64,000 nt of DNA from NCBI GenBank assembly GCA_031551275.1, contig JAVBNX010000025.1, positions 11,345 to 75,344 of the forward strand, read 5' to 3'. Shown here one piece after another: positions 28,452 to 36,449 of the stretch. Both the position numbers and the translations under genes were made by a program. Under the pieces are notes generated by a model, which did no database searches, had not been told where the DNA came from, and saw only the letters and a program-made list of their open reading frames with translations. This stretch comes from JAVBMJ01 sp031551275 (GTDB lineage: Bacteria > Bacteroidota > Bacteroidia > Bacteroidales > Rikenellaceae). The stretch's first letter is position 1; each line of letters begins with the position of its first letter.

Positions 28452-29966
28452 ATGAAAAGACTTTTCCTGATTCCCATACTCGCCCTCTGCCTGTTTTCCT
28501 GCCAGGAGAAGGACCCCGGCGGCACGAACAACGGCAACGGCTCGACCGAGTTGAACGATTACCAGAAATGGATCCTCAACGACGTGATGAAAAAACGCTA
28601 CCTGTGGTACGACCAGATCCCCTCCAGCGTGAACAATAAACTCGATTGGGAAGAGTTTTTCCACTCGCTGTGCGTCTCCGCCGACGGCAAGGACGGCTAT
28701 CACTACTCCTACATCGAGCGCGAATCCACCTCCTCCGCCCAGGCGTCCAAGGGCGTCCCGACGGCTTTGATCGAGGGCGAAAGCTACGGATTCGAATACG
28801 GCGTGGTGTACAACGAAACCCGCACGCCCGGCACGACCTACTACTATTTCAAGATCCTTTACGTGCTGCCCGGCTCCCCGGCCGCCTTGAAGGGCATTAC
28901 CCGCGAGCACGCGATCGTCAGGATCAACGGCGACGAGATCACCGACCGCAACTACGACGAGATGGTCCCTTTGCTGACCAGCGGATCGAACGTGCGTTTC
29001 GATTTGGTCCACCTGACCGCGACCGCAAGGGAAGATGCGGGCTTTGTGAGGCTGACCTCGACCACGGGTCTGGAAGACCACCCGATCCGTGTGGACACGG
29101 TGGTCACGGTGGGATCCCACAAGATCGCCTACCTGCACTACACCCAGTTCGCCTCGGGCCTTACCACATCCGAACACGACTACGACGACGATTTGAAGGA
29201 TGTCTTCCGCAAGTTCGTCGCCAAGCAGGCCACCGACCTGGTGGTCGATTTGAGGTACAACCCCGGCGGACAGGTCACCTGCTGCCAGTTGCTGACCAGT
29301 ATGATCGCCCCGCAAAGCGTCGCTGCTGGCAACGAAGCCACTCGGATAGCCTTTGCCACGCTCACCTACAACGCCAAAACCAACCCCCAGAGCGAAAAAT
29401 GGCCTTTCCTTACAGAGGATGAAATGAGTCTTTCGTCCAAGCGTGTGGGAACCGGATCGGGCGCCGGGACCCACATCCCCGGCCTGAATAAGGTCTACGT
29501 GATCGTCTCCAACTGGTCGGCCTCGGCCAGCGAGCTGCTGATCAACGCCCTGGACGGCGTCGATTTTGAGGCCATCCGCGTGGGCGGCCTGACCGAGGGC
29601 AAGAACGTCGGGTCGGTGCTCTACGAAAAGACGCTGGACGGCTACAAGTACTCCGCGCGCCCGATTACCTTCAGTTTGAGCAACAACAAAGGCTTCGGCG
29701 CCTACTCCGGCGGCCTTTCTCCCACCCCCGGCTTCGAATGCACCGAGTTCGCCCAAGACGCCTCCTGGGTCTGGAAAGAGTTGGGCGACCCCGAAGAGCT
29801 CCTTTTCGCCCGTGCGATCGCCGACATCACCGGCCAACCCGTAGCCCAGGCCTCCCGGGTTACCAAAGCCGCCGGTACGCAAGCGGCGGCGACCTTTACA
29901 GGCAAATCGTCGCTCGACCGCAAAAAACCCTACGGCGGCAACCTGGTCGTCCCTGCGGAGCAGTAA
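28452..29966 (+). CDS. S41 family C-terminal-processing peptidase, lipoprotein
   Basis: Protein of 504 residues with lipoprotein signal MKRLFLIPILALCLFSC. It has an N-terminal helical region with WYDQIPS, a PDZ domain (about 110-195, with GSPAALKGI and IVRINGDEI) and the S41 catalytic core: VVDLRYNPGG, then NWSASASELL with the nucleophile serine and GLTEGKNVGS with the candidate general-base lysine. Such lipoproteins act in the periplasm on unfolded or C-terminal-tagged proteins. The ATG at 28452 is selected because it starts the signal peptide. The gene converges on the pseudo-LTA-synthase across a palindromic repeat. Confidence 0.88.
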   Translation: MKRLFLIPILALCLFSCQEKDPGGTNNGNGSTELNDYQKWILNDVMKKRYLWYDQIPSSVNNKLDWEEFFHSLCVSADGKDGYHYSYIERESTSSAQASKGVPTALIEGESYGFEYGVVYNETRTPGTTYYYFKILYVLPGSPAALKGITREHAIVRINGDEITDRNYDEMVPLLTSGSNVRFDLVHLTATAREDAGFVRLTSTTGLEDHPIRVDTVVTVGSHKIAYLHYTQFASGLTTSEHDYDDDLKDVFRKFVAKQATDLVVDLRYNPGGQVTCCQLLTSMIAPQSVAAGNEATRIAFATLTYNAKTNPQSEKWPFLTEDEMSLSSKRVGTGSGAGTHIPGLNKVYVIVSNWSASASELLINALDGVDFEAIRVGGLTEGKNVGSVLYEKTLDGYKYSARPITFSLSNNKGFGAYSGGLSPTPGFECTEFAQDASWVWKELGDPEELLFARAIADITGQPVAQASRVTKAAGTQAAATFTGKSSLDRKKPYGGNLVVPAEQ

Positions 29967-30019
29967 TCATTTATATCGGAATTATTTGCCCCTTCCTGTC
30001 AGAGGGGGTGGGGGGCTGT

Positions 30020-30132
30020 GCATAGCGTGCGTCAGATTTTGCGCATCGTCCGACCTTTCAACCGGAGCGTACTAAAAGTACGTGAGGATTGAAAGGAAGG
30101 AGGATGTGTGAAATATGGCGTGCGATATGTGC
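30020..30132. repeat. Imperfect 113-bp intergenic palindrome
   Basis: The two halves of this segment are inverted, imperfect copies of each other around 30073-30077 (loop TAAAA). The inner stem GTAC/GTAC (30069-30072 with 30078-30081) is perfect, and further out matched blocks include CCTTTCAA with TTGAAAGG and GCGTGCG with an inverted CG-rich partner. It fills nearly the whole gap between convergent genes and stops five bases before the stop codon of the downstream one. It could be a REP/MITE-like repeat, a strong RNA hairpin that ends both transcripts, or both. Confidence 0.55.
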
Positions 30133-30136
30133 AGCC

Positions 30137-32086
30137 TCAGTTGACGATAAAATCTTTGCGCTCTACATGATCGTAGTACTGCTGGATGATGGCCTTGAGA
30201 CTCCTTTCGGCCTTGTACACCGCCTCGCGGTACACCGGGTCCTGTGAGACGTCCGTCTCGCACATCTTGTCGCCGCTCGCGCAGGCCGACGTAACCTTCC
30301 CGCCGCTGAACCGGATTGAAAGGTCGTTGTCGATCAACTGGTACTCATCCTCGAAGTAGTTGACAGCCATGGGCGTCCTGTGGGGCTCGCCCAGCAGGTC
30401 GCGCCCGAAACCGAAATAGGGATGGTCGTAGTCGACCAGCCCCAACAGCGTGGGCATGACGTCGAGTTGCTGGGCCGCGTCGCTGTCCGCGCCTTTGAGC
30501 GCGCCGTCGGGGGTGTAGAAGGCCATCCCGATCCTAAAGCGCCCCCTCGGGCTCGAGTCCTCGCCCGGGAGGTTGTCGCCCGGCGTGCGGCAGCCCACCA
30601 CCACGAAGAGCGATTTTTCGTACCAGTACGCCTTTTTGCACTCCTCGAAAAAGCCCCTCAGCGCCTCGTCGGCGTAGGCGACGCTCTGCAACGGATCGCC
30701 ATTGCTTTGCCCCGGCGTGGTAAACGGCGCCGACGAGGTGGTGTTGACCACCAGCGTCAGGAAGGGCGTTTTATGACCGGGAAGCGTCTCGGCCACGTAT
30801 TGCAGGTAGGGTTTGTCCCAGATCCCGCGCGCCCCGTCGTAATCCTTGTTGCCTTTGGCCTGCTGGTACTCCTCCATGGCGTAGACCCGCTCGATGCCCG
30901 CGCTCCACGCGTAAGGCTCGAATCCGGTCATGCTCTTGGAGGGCCTGCCGCAGAACAGGGTGTTGGTGTAGCCGTAGCGCCGCAGCGAACGCGACAAGGC
31001 CATATTCTCGGCCAGAGACTCCTCCATGCGCACGAACGAGGTCCGGAACGAGGGGATCGACCCCAGGATGGCGGGCAACGCTTGCTCCAGGTCGGGTGCG
31101 TTGGCGTAGGCGCGGGTCAGGTAGAAGCCCTCCCGAGCGAGCGAGTCGATAAAGGGGGTGCACGTCTTCCCGTCGGGATGCTCGTCGGGCGAGAACAGCG
31201 CCGAGCACCCGGCGCTCCAGCCGTTCAAAACAAGGATCACGATATTCCTGAAGCCCAGTTGCGACCCGAAGGCCGCGTTGGGGTAGTGGTCCGGGGTAAA
31301 GATCTCGTCGAGCTCCACCTTTTCGAAGTAACGCTCGACTCTCTCCGCTTGCTTGCCCCAGGTGCGGATGATGCAGAACGGGTTGCTCAGTACGATGTTG
31401 GCCTTCTGTGGCGATGCGGTGTAGCTGATCGCGTCGCTCATCTTCAAGGGCCTGTGGCTCGAAAAACCGCTGTCGATCCCCACCCAGGTCAGCCCCAGGG
31501 CGGCGACCAGGATGGCGGTATTGACCAGCAGGTAATTCAGCGGCGATTTGACGGGCGTTTTGGGGACCCCGAAACGCAAATCCTCGCCCCGCCTGCCCGC
31601 GCTGATGCGTCCCAGGCTGACCAGCCCGATGATCAGCACGCCGGCCAGCGCCAGCATGTACCAGTTCTTCTTACCGAAGGCGACCACCAAATCGAAGGCA
31701 TGCTTCAGGTCGCTCCCCGCCAGCACCTCGTAGGTCAGCCGCTTGTTGGTCTGGTGGAAGAAGACCATGTCGGCGAAGTTGAGCAAAATCAGCGCCGCGC
31801 CCGCCGCGTAGAAGATGCCGAGCAGCGTGTTCTGGTACCAGTGCCTCTCACGCAGGCGCAGCGGAAGCAGCGAGAGCAGGATCAGGGGCGCGTTGATCCA
31901 GAGCACGGACACCGTGTCGAACACCAGCGCACCCTGGAAGATTCCCCGCAACTCGCGCCGGTAGATGCTCCCGAGCAGGTCGAAGTTGTAATAGTAAAAG
32001 ATTACCTGGCAGATGATGCACGCCAGATAGACCACCGCCAGCCGCTTGAGCAGTACGGCGATATCGCTTTTCATCCACCCTTTCAT
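30137..32086 (-). CDS. LTA-synthase/sulfatase-fold membrane protein lacking catalytic residues
   Basis: Protein of 649 residues: about five N-terminal transmembrane helices (to residue 205) and an extracytoplasmic sulfatase-fold domain (about 280-590) of the LTA-synthase/phosphoethanolamine-transferase superfamily. Fold landmarks are kept (TPFIDSLAREG, ALPAILGSIPS, QQLDVMPTLL, YFGFGRDLL), but catalytic positions are replaced: the first metal Glu is Asn288 (VLNGWS), the Ser/Thr nucleophile is Leu333, the SSH histidine is Ala453 and the ADHT pair is Cys499-Arg500. It is therefore probably a non-enzymatic homologue. Start at 32086 overlaps the upstream gene by ATGA. Last gene of a five-gene operon. 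Confidence 0.82.
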   Translation of the reverse strand: MKGWMKSDIAVLLKRLAVVYLACIICQVIFYYYNFDLLGSIYRRELRGIFQGALVFDTVSVLWINAPLILLSLLPLRLRERHWYQNTLLGIFYAAGAALILLNFADMVFFHQTNKRLTYEVLAGSDLKHAFDLVVAFGKKNWYMLALAGVLIIGLVSLGRISAGRRGEDLRFGVPKTPVKSPLNYLLVNTAILVAALGLTWVGIDSGFSSHRPLKMSDAISYTASPQKANIVLSNPFCIIRTWGKQAERVERYFEKVELDEIFTPDHYPNAAFGSQLGFRNIVILVLNGWSAGCSALFSPDEHPDGKTCTPFIDSLAREGFYLTRAYANAPDLEQALPAILGSIPSFRTSFVRMEESLAENMALSRSLRRYGYTNTLFCGRPSKSMTGFEPYAWSAGIERVYAMEEYQQAKGNKDYDGARGIWDKPYLQYVAETLPGHKTPFLTLVVNTTSSAPFTTPGQSNGDPLQSVAYADEALRGFFEECKKAYWYEKSLFVVVGCRTPGDNLPGEDSSPRGRFRIGMAFYTPDGALKGADSDAAQQLDVMPTLLGLVDYDHPYFGFGRDLLGEPHRTPMAVNYFEDEYQLIDNDLSIRFSGGKVTSACASGDKMCETDVSQDPVYREAVYKAERSLKAIIQQYYDHVERKDFIVN

Positions 32087-32541
32087 TCTTCGATCCGGTT
32101 TAAGTACCACTCCGCTTTGGATGCCTCCTTGCGTATGCCCGACAGCGTGGAGGTCCCGTCGCCGTTGTCGGTAAGGGTAAGCCTGTCCTCGAACAAACAG
32201 AGCGTGAAGCGTTTGAACAGGCTCTCGGCCCTGAAGGTCATGGCGTTGCCGCTTTGCGATTCCAGATCGTAGCCGCTCTTCTCCAGCGCCTCGACGGCCT
32301 CGTCCTTTTTGGTTTTCAAATCGACATTGACCCGCCTTTTGACAAAGCCGAAAGCGGGGTAGCTGGCGGCCAGCGCCACGACCACGATCCCCAACAGCAA
32401 GGCCCTCTGGGAGACGAAAGCCGCCTTGAAGGCCTCGCCGAAGCTGGCGTAACCGCCGCCCAGTTTCATCAACAGGATGATTACCGCCATCAGCAAAATA
32501 AGCTGGGCCATGTATTTCAACGATCGTCTAAGGTAAGCCAT
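32083..32541 (-). CDS. Membrane protein of unknown function
   Basis: Protein of 152 residues with two N-terminal transmembrane helices (about 12-28 and 47-67) and a soluble C-terminal domain of about 85 residues that is probably cytoplasmic. I recognise no family. It overlaps the ispH stop by 14 bases and its own TGA overlaps the start of the sulfatase-fold gene (ATGA), so the two membrane proteins are translationally coupled and may form a complex. Confidence 0.75.
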   Translation of the reverse strand: MAYLRRSLKYMAQLILLMAVIILLMKLGGGYASFGEAFKAAFVSQRALLLGIVVVALAASYPAFGFVKRRVNVDLKTKKDEAVEALEKSGYDLESQSGNAMTFRAESLFKRFTLCLFEDRLTLTDNGDGTSTLSGIRKEASKAEWYLNRIEE

Positions 32542-33409
32542 AGATATACTCTTTTATCCGTTCCATTTGCCATTCCGGGGTCGAAGTCGCCCCGCTGATC
32601 CCTATGCTGTTACAACCTCCGAGCCATTGAAACTCGATGTCGTTCTCATCCTCGATGAAATAACTCTTCGGGTTGGCCTTTTTGCATACTTCGAAAAGGG
32701 CCATCCCGTTCGAACTCTTTTTCCCCGCCACGAAGAGCACGGCGTCGAATTGCCGAGCGAACTCGCCCAGTTGCTGCTCACGCCCCGAGACCCGCCGGCA
32801 GATCGTGTCGTCGATCTTCACCGTCTTGGGGTCCGCCGCCCGGCGCAGGATCTCCCCGCTCACCCGCTCGAACAACCCCAGGCTCTGCGTGGTCTGGGAG
32901 AGCAGGTGGATGGGGCGCGAAAAATCCAGCCCGTCCAACTCCTCCACGCTCTCGATCACCGCCACGTCGCCGCCCACCTGGCCCACAAGCCCCTCCACCT
33001 CGGCATGCCCGCGCTTGCCCAGCAAAACGACCTGCCCGCCCGCGCGCTGCATCTCTTCGTGCGCCTGCTTGACCCGCTTCTGCAACGAGGCCACCACGGG
33101 GCAGGTCGCGTCGACCACCCGGCGCCCCTCCAACGCTTCGAAGGTCGAGGGGGGCTCGCCGTGGGCGCGGATCAGCACGGTCGCCTCCTTCGCGTCCAGG
33201 CACTCCTGCAACCCCGCACTGCGCAGCCCCAGGGCCGCCAGGCGCGACATCTCGACCCGGTTGTGGACGATATCGCCCAAACAGAGCACCCGCTCGCCGC
33301 CGCCCAGCGCCTCCTCGGCCTTGGAGATGGCCCTGACCACGCCGAAGCAGCACCCCGCTTGGGGATCTATCTCGATACGCAAACCCCTTTTATCTTCTCC
33401 ATTACCCAT
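32528..33409 (-). CDS. ispH: 4-hydroxy-3-methylbut-2-enyl diphosphate reductase
   Basis: Last enzyme of the MEP isoprenoid pathway, making IPP and DMAPP with a [4Fe-4S] cluster. Cluster cysteines are in AGCCFGV, VDATCPVV and DDTICRR; the substrate motif is SGATSTPEW. The 293-residue frame starts at an ATG overlapping cmk by 43 bases; a TTG at 33382 would begin at MRIEIDPQAG, closer to the usual IspH N-terminus, with a 16-base overlap. Length is normal either way. Cmk-ispH adjacency is common in Bacteroidota. Confidence 0.93.
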   Translation of the reverse strand: MGNGEDKRGLRIEIDPQAGCCFGVVRAISKAEEALGGGERVLCLGDIVHNRVEMSRLAALGLRSAGLQECLDAKEATVLIRAHGEPPSTFEALEGRRVVDATCPVVASLQKRVKQAHEEMQRAGGQVVLLGKRGHAEVEGLVGQVGGDVAVIESVEELDGLDFSRPIHLLSQTTQSLGLFERVSGEILRRAADPKTVKIDDTICRRVSGREQQLGEFARQFDAVLFVAGKKSSNGMALFEVCKKANPKSYFIEDENDIEFQWLGGCNSIGISGATSTPEWQMERIKEYIYGLP

Positions 33410-34071
33410 ACCATCTGCTCGGGTATAGTCATGTCACTGTTGTCCAATACGATCGCGTCGTCCGCCTTTTTCAGCGGCGAGATCTTGCGCTGCTGGTCGG
33501 CCATATCCCTCTGGCGGATGTTCTGCTCGACCCACTCCATGCTTACCTCCTCGCCCTTGGCCCGGAGCTCGTCGTAGCGCCTCTGCGCCCGGACCCTGGG
33601 GTCGGCGGTCATGAAGATCTTCAGCTCGGCCTGCGGGAAGACCACCGTGCCGATGTCGCGCCCGTCCATCACGATCCCCTTGTGCGCGCCCATGGCCTGC
33701 TGCAAGGCGACCAGTTTGTGGCGCACGGCCTCGACCTGGCTCACGGAGGTTACCGCGCGGCTTACCTCGGGCGAGCGGATCTCCTTTTCGACGCACTCCC
33801 CGTTGAGGTATATGTCGCTCGCCCCGCGTGCGGGGTTGAACCTGAAACCTATATCCAGCCCGGAAAGCTCCCCGAGCAGCTTGTTTTCATCCAAAACCCC
33901 GTCAGCCGAGATCGCACCCTGCCGCAGGGCGAAAAGGGCCACGGCGCGGTACATCGCCCCCGTATCGACGAAGGTGTAGCCCAACTCCGCGGCGATGCGC
34001 TGGGCGAAGGTGCTTTTCCCGCATGACGAGAAACCGTCGATGGCGATGATGATCTTATTGTTTGAGCACAT
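33367..34071 (-). CDS. cmk: Cytidylate kinase
   Basis: Phosphorylates CMP and dCMP with ATP. The 234-residue protein has a P-loop IAIDGFSSCGKST, FVDTGAMYRAVA (CMP-binding), MDGRDIGTVVFPQA and the lid-region RQRDMADQQRKISPLKKADDA, all typical. It overlaps the LysE gene by 17 bases and ispH by 43 (or 16). Confidence 0.95.
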   Translation of the reverse strand: MCSNNKIIIAIDGFSSCGKSTFAQRIAAELGYTFVDTGAMYRAVALFALRQGAISADGVLDENKLLGELSGLDIGFRFNPARGASDIYLNGECVEKEIRSPEVSRAVTSVSQVEAVRHKLVALQQAMGAHKGIVMDGRDIGTVVFPQAELKIFMTADPRVRAQRRYDELRAKGEEVSMEWVEQNIRQRDMADQQRKISPLKKADDAIVLDNSDMTIPEQMVWVMEKIKGVCVSR

Positions 34072-34711
34072 TGTTAACAGGGATGCTAAAGCGGGGCAGC
34101 AGCGTAAACAACGCAGCCACGCCCAAAATGATGATGACCGCCCCCGAGATCCTGTTGATCCAGAGCAGGTGGCGCGGTCTGAACCGGTTTCGGAACATGC
34201 TCACCAGCGAGGTCAAACAGAACCACCACAACGCCCCGCCCGCGCCCACGCCCAGGATCATGACCAGCCCGTCGATGAGCCCGATCGACGAGTCGATCCC
34301 GAAGGTGGCGAACAGGGCCACGAAGATCAGGATAAAGGCCGGATTCGCGGCGGTAAAAACGAACATCGAGATGTAGTCCTGCCAGAGGTTGCTTACCCCG
34401 GCCCGGTTGCGGCGGATCTGCACGACGGGATTGGTGGTAAAGATCATGATCCCGACCCCGACCACGCACACGCCGCCGATCAGCTTGATCAGCATCATGT
34501 GGTGCTCGATAAAACTCATTACCACCGAGAGCGAGAACAGGGCGATGGCGGCGAAGAAGATATCGGTCGTGGCCGCCCCCAGCCCCGAGATAAAGCCCGA
34601 TTTGTGGCTTTTGCTCAGCGTGCGCTGGATGCACAACACCCCGATAGGCCCCAGCGGAATGGAGGCCAGCAAGCCGATCAGTATGCCTTTAACGAGGAGA
34701 GTTACCCACAT
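34055..34711 (-). CDS. LysE/RhtB-family amino-acid exporter
   Basis: Inner-membrane protein of 218 residues with about six hydrophobic helices. The N-terminal signature LLASIPLGPIGVLCIQRTL and the SGLGAATTDIFFA segment are typical of LysE transporters, which expel amino acids or related solutes. First gene of an operon running into cmk, ispH and two further membrane genes, every junction overlapping. Confidence 0.88.
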   Translation of the reverse strand: MWVTLLVKGILIGLLASIPLGPIGVLCIQRTLSKSHKSGFISGLGAATTDIFFAAIALFSLSVVMSFIEHHMMLIKLIGGVCVVGVGIMIFTTNPVVQIRRNRAGVSNLWQDYISMFVFTAANPAFILIFVALFATFGIDSSIGLIDGLVMILGVGAGGALWWFCLTSLVSMFRNRFRPRHLLWINRISGAVIIILGVAALFTLLPRFSIPVNNVLKQ

Positions 34712-34725
34712 AAAATTTCGTAACG

Positions 34726-34733
34726 CAAAGGTA
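34726..34733 (-). promoter_or_regulatory. -7 box of the LysE-cmk-ispH operon
   Basis: TACCTTTG on the minus strand, exact TAnnTTTG match, 14 bases before the LysE start at 34711. A CCAAG at 34752-34756 is a possible weak -33 element. Confidence 0.5.
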
Positions 34734-34757
34734 ATAATTCGCCCCGATAAACCAAGC

Positions 34758-35447
34758 CTATTCGTAGATCAAAAAGATACCCCTGTCCGAGAAGGTCCAA
34801 AGGCAGTGGCGTTGCCCCGCCGCCGCCAAAGCGTCGTTGGCCCAGGTGTTGCACGAATAGAAGAGGTTGTACCGCCCCCGCGCCTCGTAGAACGCGTCCG
34901 ACGGCCCGTAGGCCGCATTGGTGGGGATGTTGACGAAATGCCCCTGGTTGTCCGTGATGAAGCGCCCTTTGATAAACTCCACCAGCCGGGCGTACTGCTC
35001 ACAGCTGATCCCGATCCGGCGGCACATCGCGTCCTCGGCCACCCGCTTGTGATAGGTCGCGTGCATGGCGGTCGTGCTGCACCAGAACGCCGCGTTGAAG
35101 GCCAACCGGAAGGTCAAATCGTCCCACGTGGGCATATCGAGGAAGAAGCCCTTGTCGCCCCATCCGAGCCCCAGGTAGCTGTACACCGTGTCCGGCGAAA
35201 CATTATTGCTGAAGGGCAGCTCCACGCTCCAGTCGATTACCTCGTTGCGCACCGGCATGACGATGTCGGTATGCTTCCCGTTGGTCATGATGTAGATGCC
35301 GACCTGGTCGGGCGCCTTTTCCTTCCCGCCGACCACGATGCGCGAACAGCCCCAGCCCGCCAGCAAATAGAGGCCGGCAAACCCCGCGAACCCCGCCGCA
35401 AGCCACGCCGCGAACCCTATTATTTTCCGTCCTGCTTTACTTTTCAT
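34758..35447 (-). CDS. TIGR02117/DUF2459 family protein
   Basis: Protein of 229 residues with one N-terminal hydrophobic segment (about residues 10-34) that anchors or exports it. It has the family pattern: TNGKHTDIVMPV after the anchor, a LGWGDKGFFLDMPTW segment and CNTWANDALAAAG near the end. The conserved His and Cys suggest a periplasmic cysteine-dependent activity, but the family has no established function. Its promoter box lies five bases from the ATG. Confidence 0.78.
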   Translation of the reverse strand: MKSKAGRKIIGFAAWLAAGFAGFAGLYLLAGWGCSRIVVGGKEKAPDQVGIYIMTNGKHTDIVMPVRNEVIDWSVELPFSNNVSPDTVYSYLGLGWGDKGFFLDMPTWDDLTFRLAFNAAFWCSTTAMHATYHKRVAEDAMCRRIGISCEQYARLVEFIKGRFITDNQGHFVNIPTNAAYGPSDAFYEARGRYNLFYSCNTWANDALAAAGQRHCLWTFSDRGIFLIYE

Positions 35448-35451
35448 GCCG

Positions 35452-35459
35452 CAAAGATA
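35452..35459 (-). promoter_or_regulatory. -7 box abutting the DUF2459 gene start
   Basis: TATCTTTG on the minus strand ends four bases before the ATG at 35447. The expected transcript start coincides with the ATG, suggesting leaderless translation. Confidence 0.5.
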
Positions 35460-35510
35460 AAACCTAACGATATATTTCTTACCTTTCAGGTCATTAAACC
35501 TTTCAATTCC

Positions 35511-36056
35511 ATGAAAAATCTGCTGATAGCCTGCGCCGCGATCCTGATGGCCGCCTGCGGCTCACAAACCAAGCCCGGGGCCCTGTTTACCGCCACCGAA
35601 ACGGGGGTCGACCCCATCCTGCTCGGGATGACCGAAGAGGAGGTCCCGGGCACATGCGACGGCCTGTACGACGCCGTTACGTCCGAAACCATAGAGGATT
35701 ACGAGGGCAGCTACACCGTCCTGCACTTCACTTTGAACGGCGAGCCGGTCATGGACGCCAACCTCTTCGGTGCCGCGATAGCCTCCATCGAGGTCTTTAC
35801 AAAGAACGTCGCTTCCCCCGAGGGCATCTCCCCGGGCATGGCGGTCAAGGATCTTTTCCGGGCGGGCGGCAAAGCGTGGATGCGCAACGACGGCGAACTT
35901 TTCGTCGATCTCAACCAGGTGGATTTCAAAGTGTCGGACCTCAATGAGTCCGGCCGCTCGAAACTGGCCGACGCCTACCTGCACGGCGACGACCCGCAGA
36001 TCGACGAAAGCGATTTCGAATCCCACGCAAAAATCAAGGGCATCGTTATCTATTGA
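35511..36056 (+). CDS. Putative lipoprotein, unknown function
   Basis: Protein of 181 residues starting MKNLLIACAAILMAAC, a clean lipoprotein signal; this fixes the start inside a longer open frame. The mature part has an LLGMTEEEVPGTCDGLYD segment, a GISPGMAVKDLFRAGG segment like those in small envelope proteins that monitor a threshold or scale, and an acidic C-terminus. No family recognised with certainty. A TACCTTTC sequence at 35480-35487 is a one-mismatch -7 box. Confidence 0.72.
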   Translation: MKNLLIACAAILMAACGSQTKPGALFTATETGVDPILLGMTEEEVPGTCDGLYDAVTSETIEDYEGSYTVLHFTLNGEPVMDANLFGAAIASIEVFTKNVASPEGISPGMAVKDLFRAGGKAWMRNDGELFVDLNQVDFKVSDLNESGRSKLADAYLHGDDPQIDESDFESHAKIKGIVIY

Positions 36057-36094
36057 CGGGAATTTTTCGTACATTTATAACCAATTGTACGACC

Positions 36095-36400
36095 ATGAAA
36101 AAGTTCCTCCTTTTGATACCCCTCTGCCTGGTCTGGTGCTCGGCCGGGGTGGGCAACGCCTGCACGTGCAACGACGTCCCGCTCTACGGCAAGGTCAAAG
36201 TGGTTGCCTCCTTCCCCGATTTCAAGGTCAAAATCGTCAACAGTTTCCCCGATTTGAAGGTGCAGGTGGTCGGTGCCTTTCCGGACAAGTGCGGAAAATG
36301 GCAGTTTGTGGAGTCCTTCCCCGACTTTACGATCCAGTACGTCGAATCGTTTCCCGATTTCACGATTCAGTTCGTGGAATCATTTCCCGGATTGCCGTAG
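36095..36400 (+). CDS. Secreted 7(1) septoil knot domain protein
   Basis: Protein of 101 residues with a signal peptide ending near GVGNA. The mature region is a run of short repeats of the form V-x-S/A-FPD-F/L-x-V/I-x-V/I at spacings of about 11-12 residues, interrupted once by a KCGKWQ insert, and ending FVESFPGLP. This matches my memory of the 7(1) septoil knot family (Pfam Septknot), small beta proteins with a 7-crossing backbone knot. The three mature cysteines (CTC and KCG) may form a disulfide. The ATG at 36095 starts the signal peptide. Function unknown. Confidence 0.72.
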   Translation: MKKFLLLIPLCLVWCSAGVGNACTCNDVPLYGKVKVVASFPDFKVKIVNSFPDLKVQVVGAFPDKCGKWQFVESFPDFTIQYVESFPDFTIQFVESFPGLP

Positions 36401-36419
36401 CAACTTAAAGTATTTTTCC

Positions 36420-36427
36420 TATATTTG
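36420..36427 (+). promoter_or_regulatory. -7 box for aminopeptidase P
   Basis: TATATTTG, exact TAnnTTTG match, 22 bases before the ATG at 36450. Confidence 0.5.
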
Positions 36428-36449
36428 TGGAACTCAAATCAAAGCCTGA

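Noticed and set aside
36177..36390. Tandem DNA repeats inside the septoil knot gene as a CRISPR-like or microsatellite array
   Set aside because: The repeats are in frame, protein-level and diverged; they encode the FPD units.
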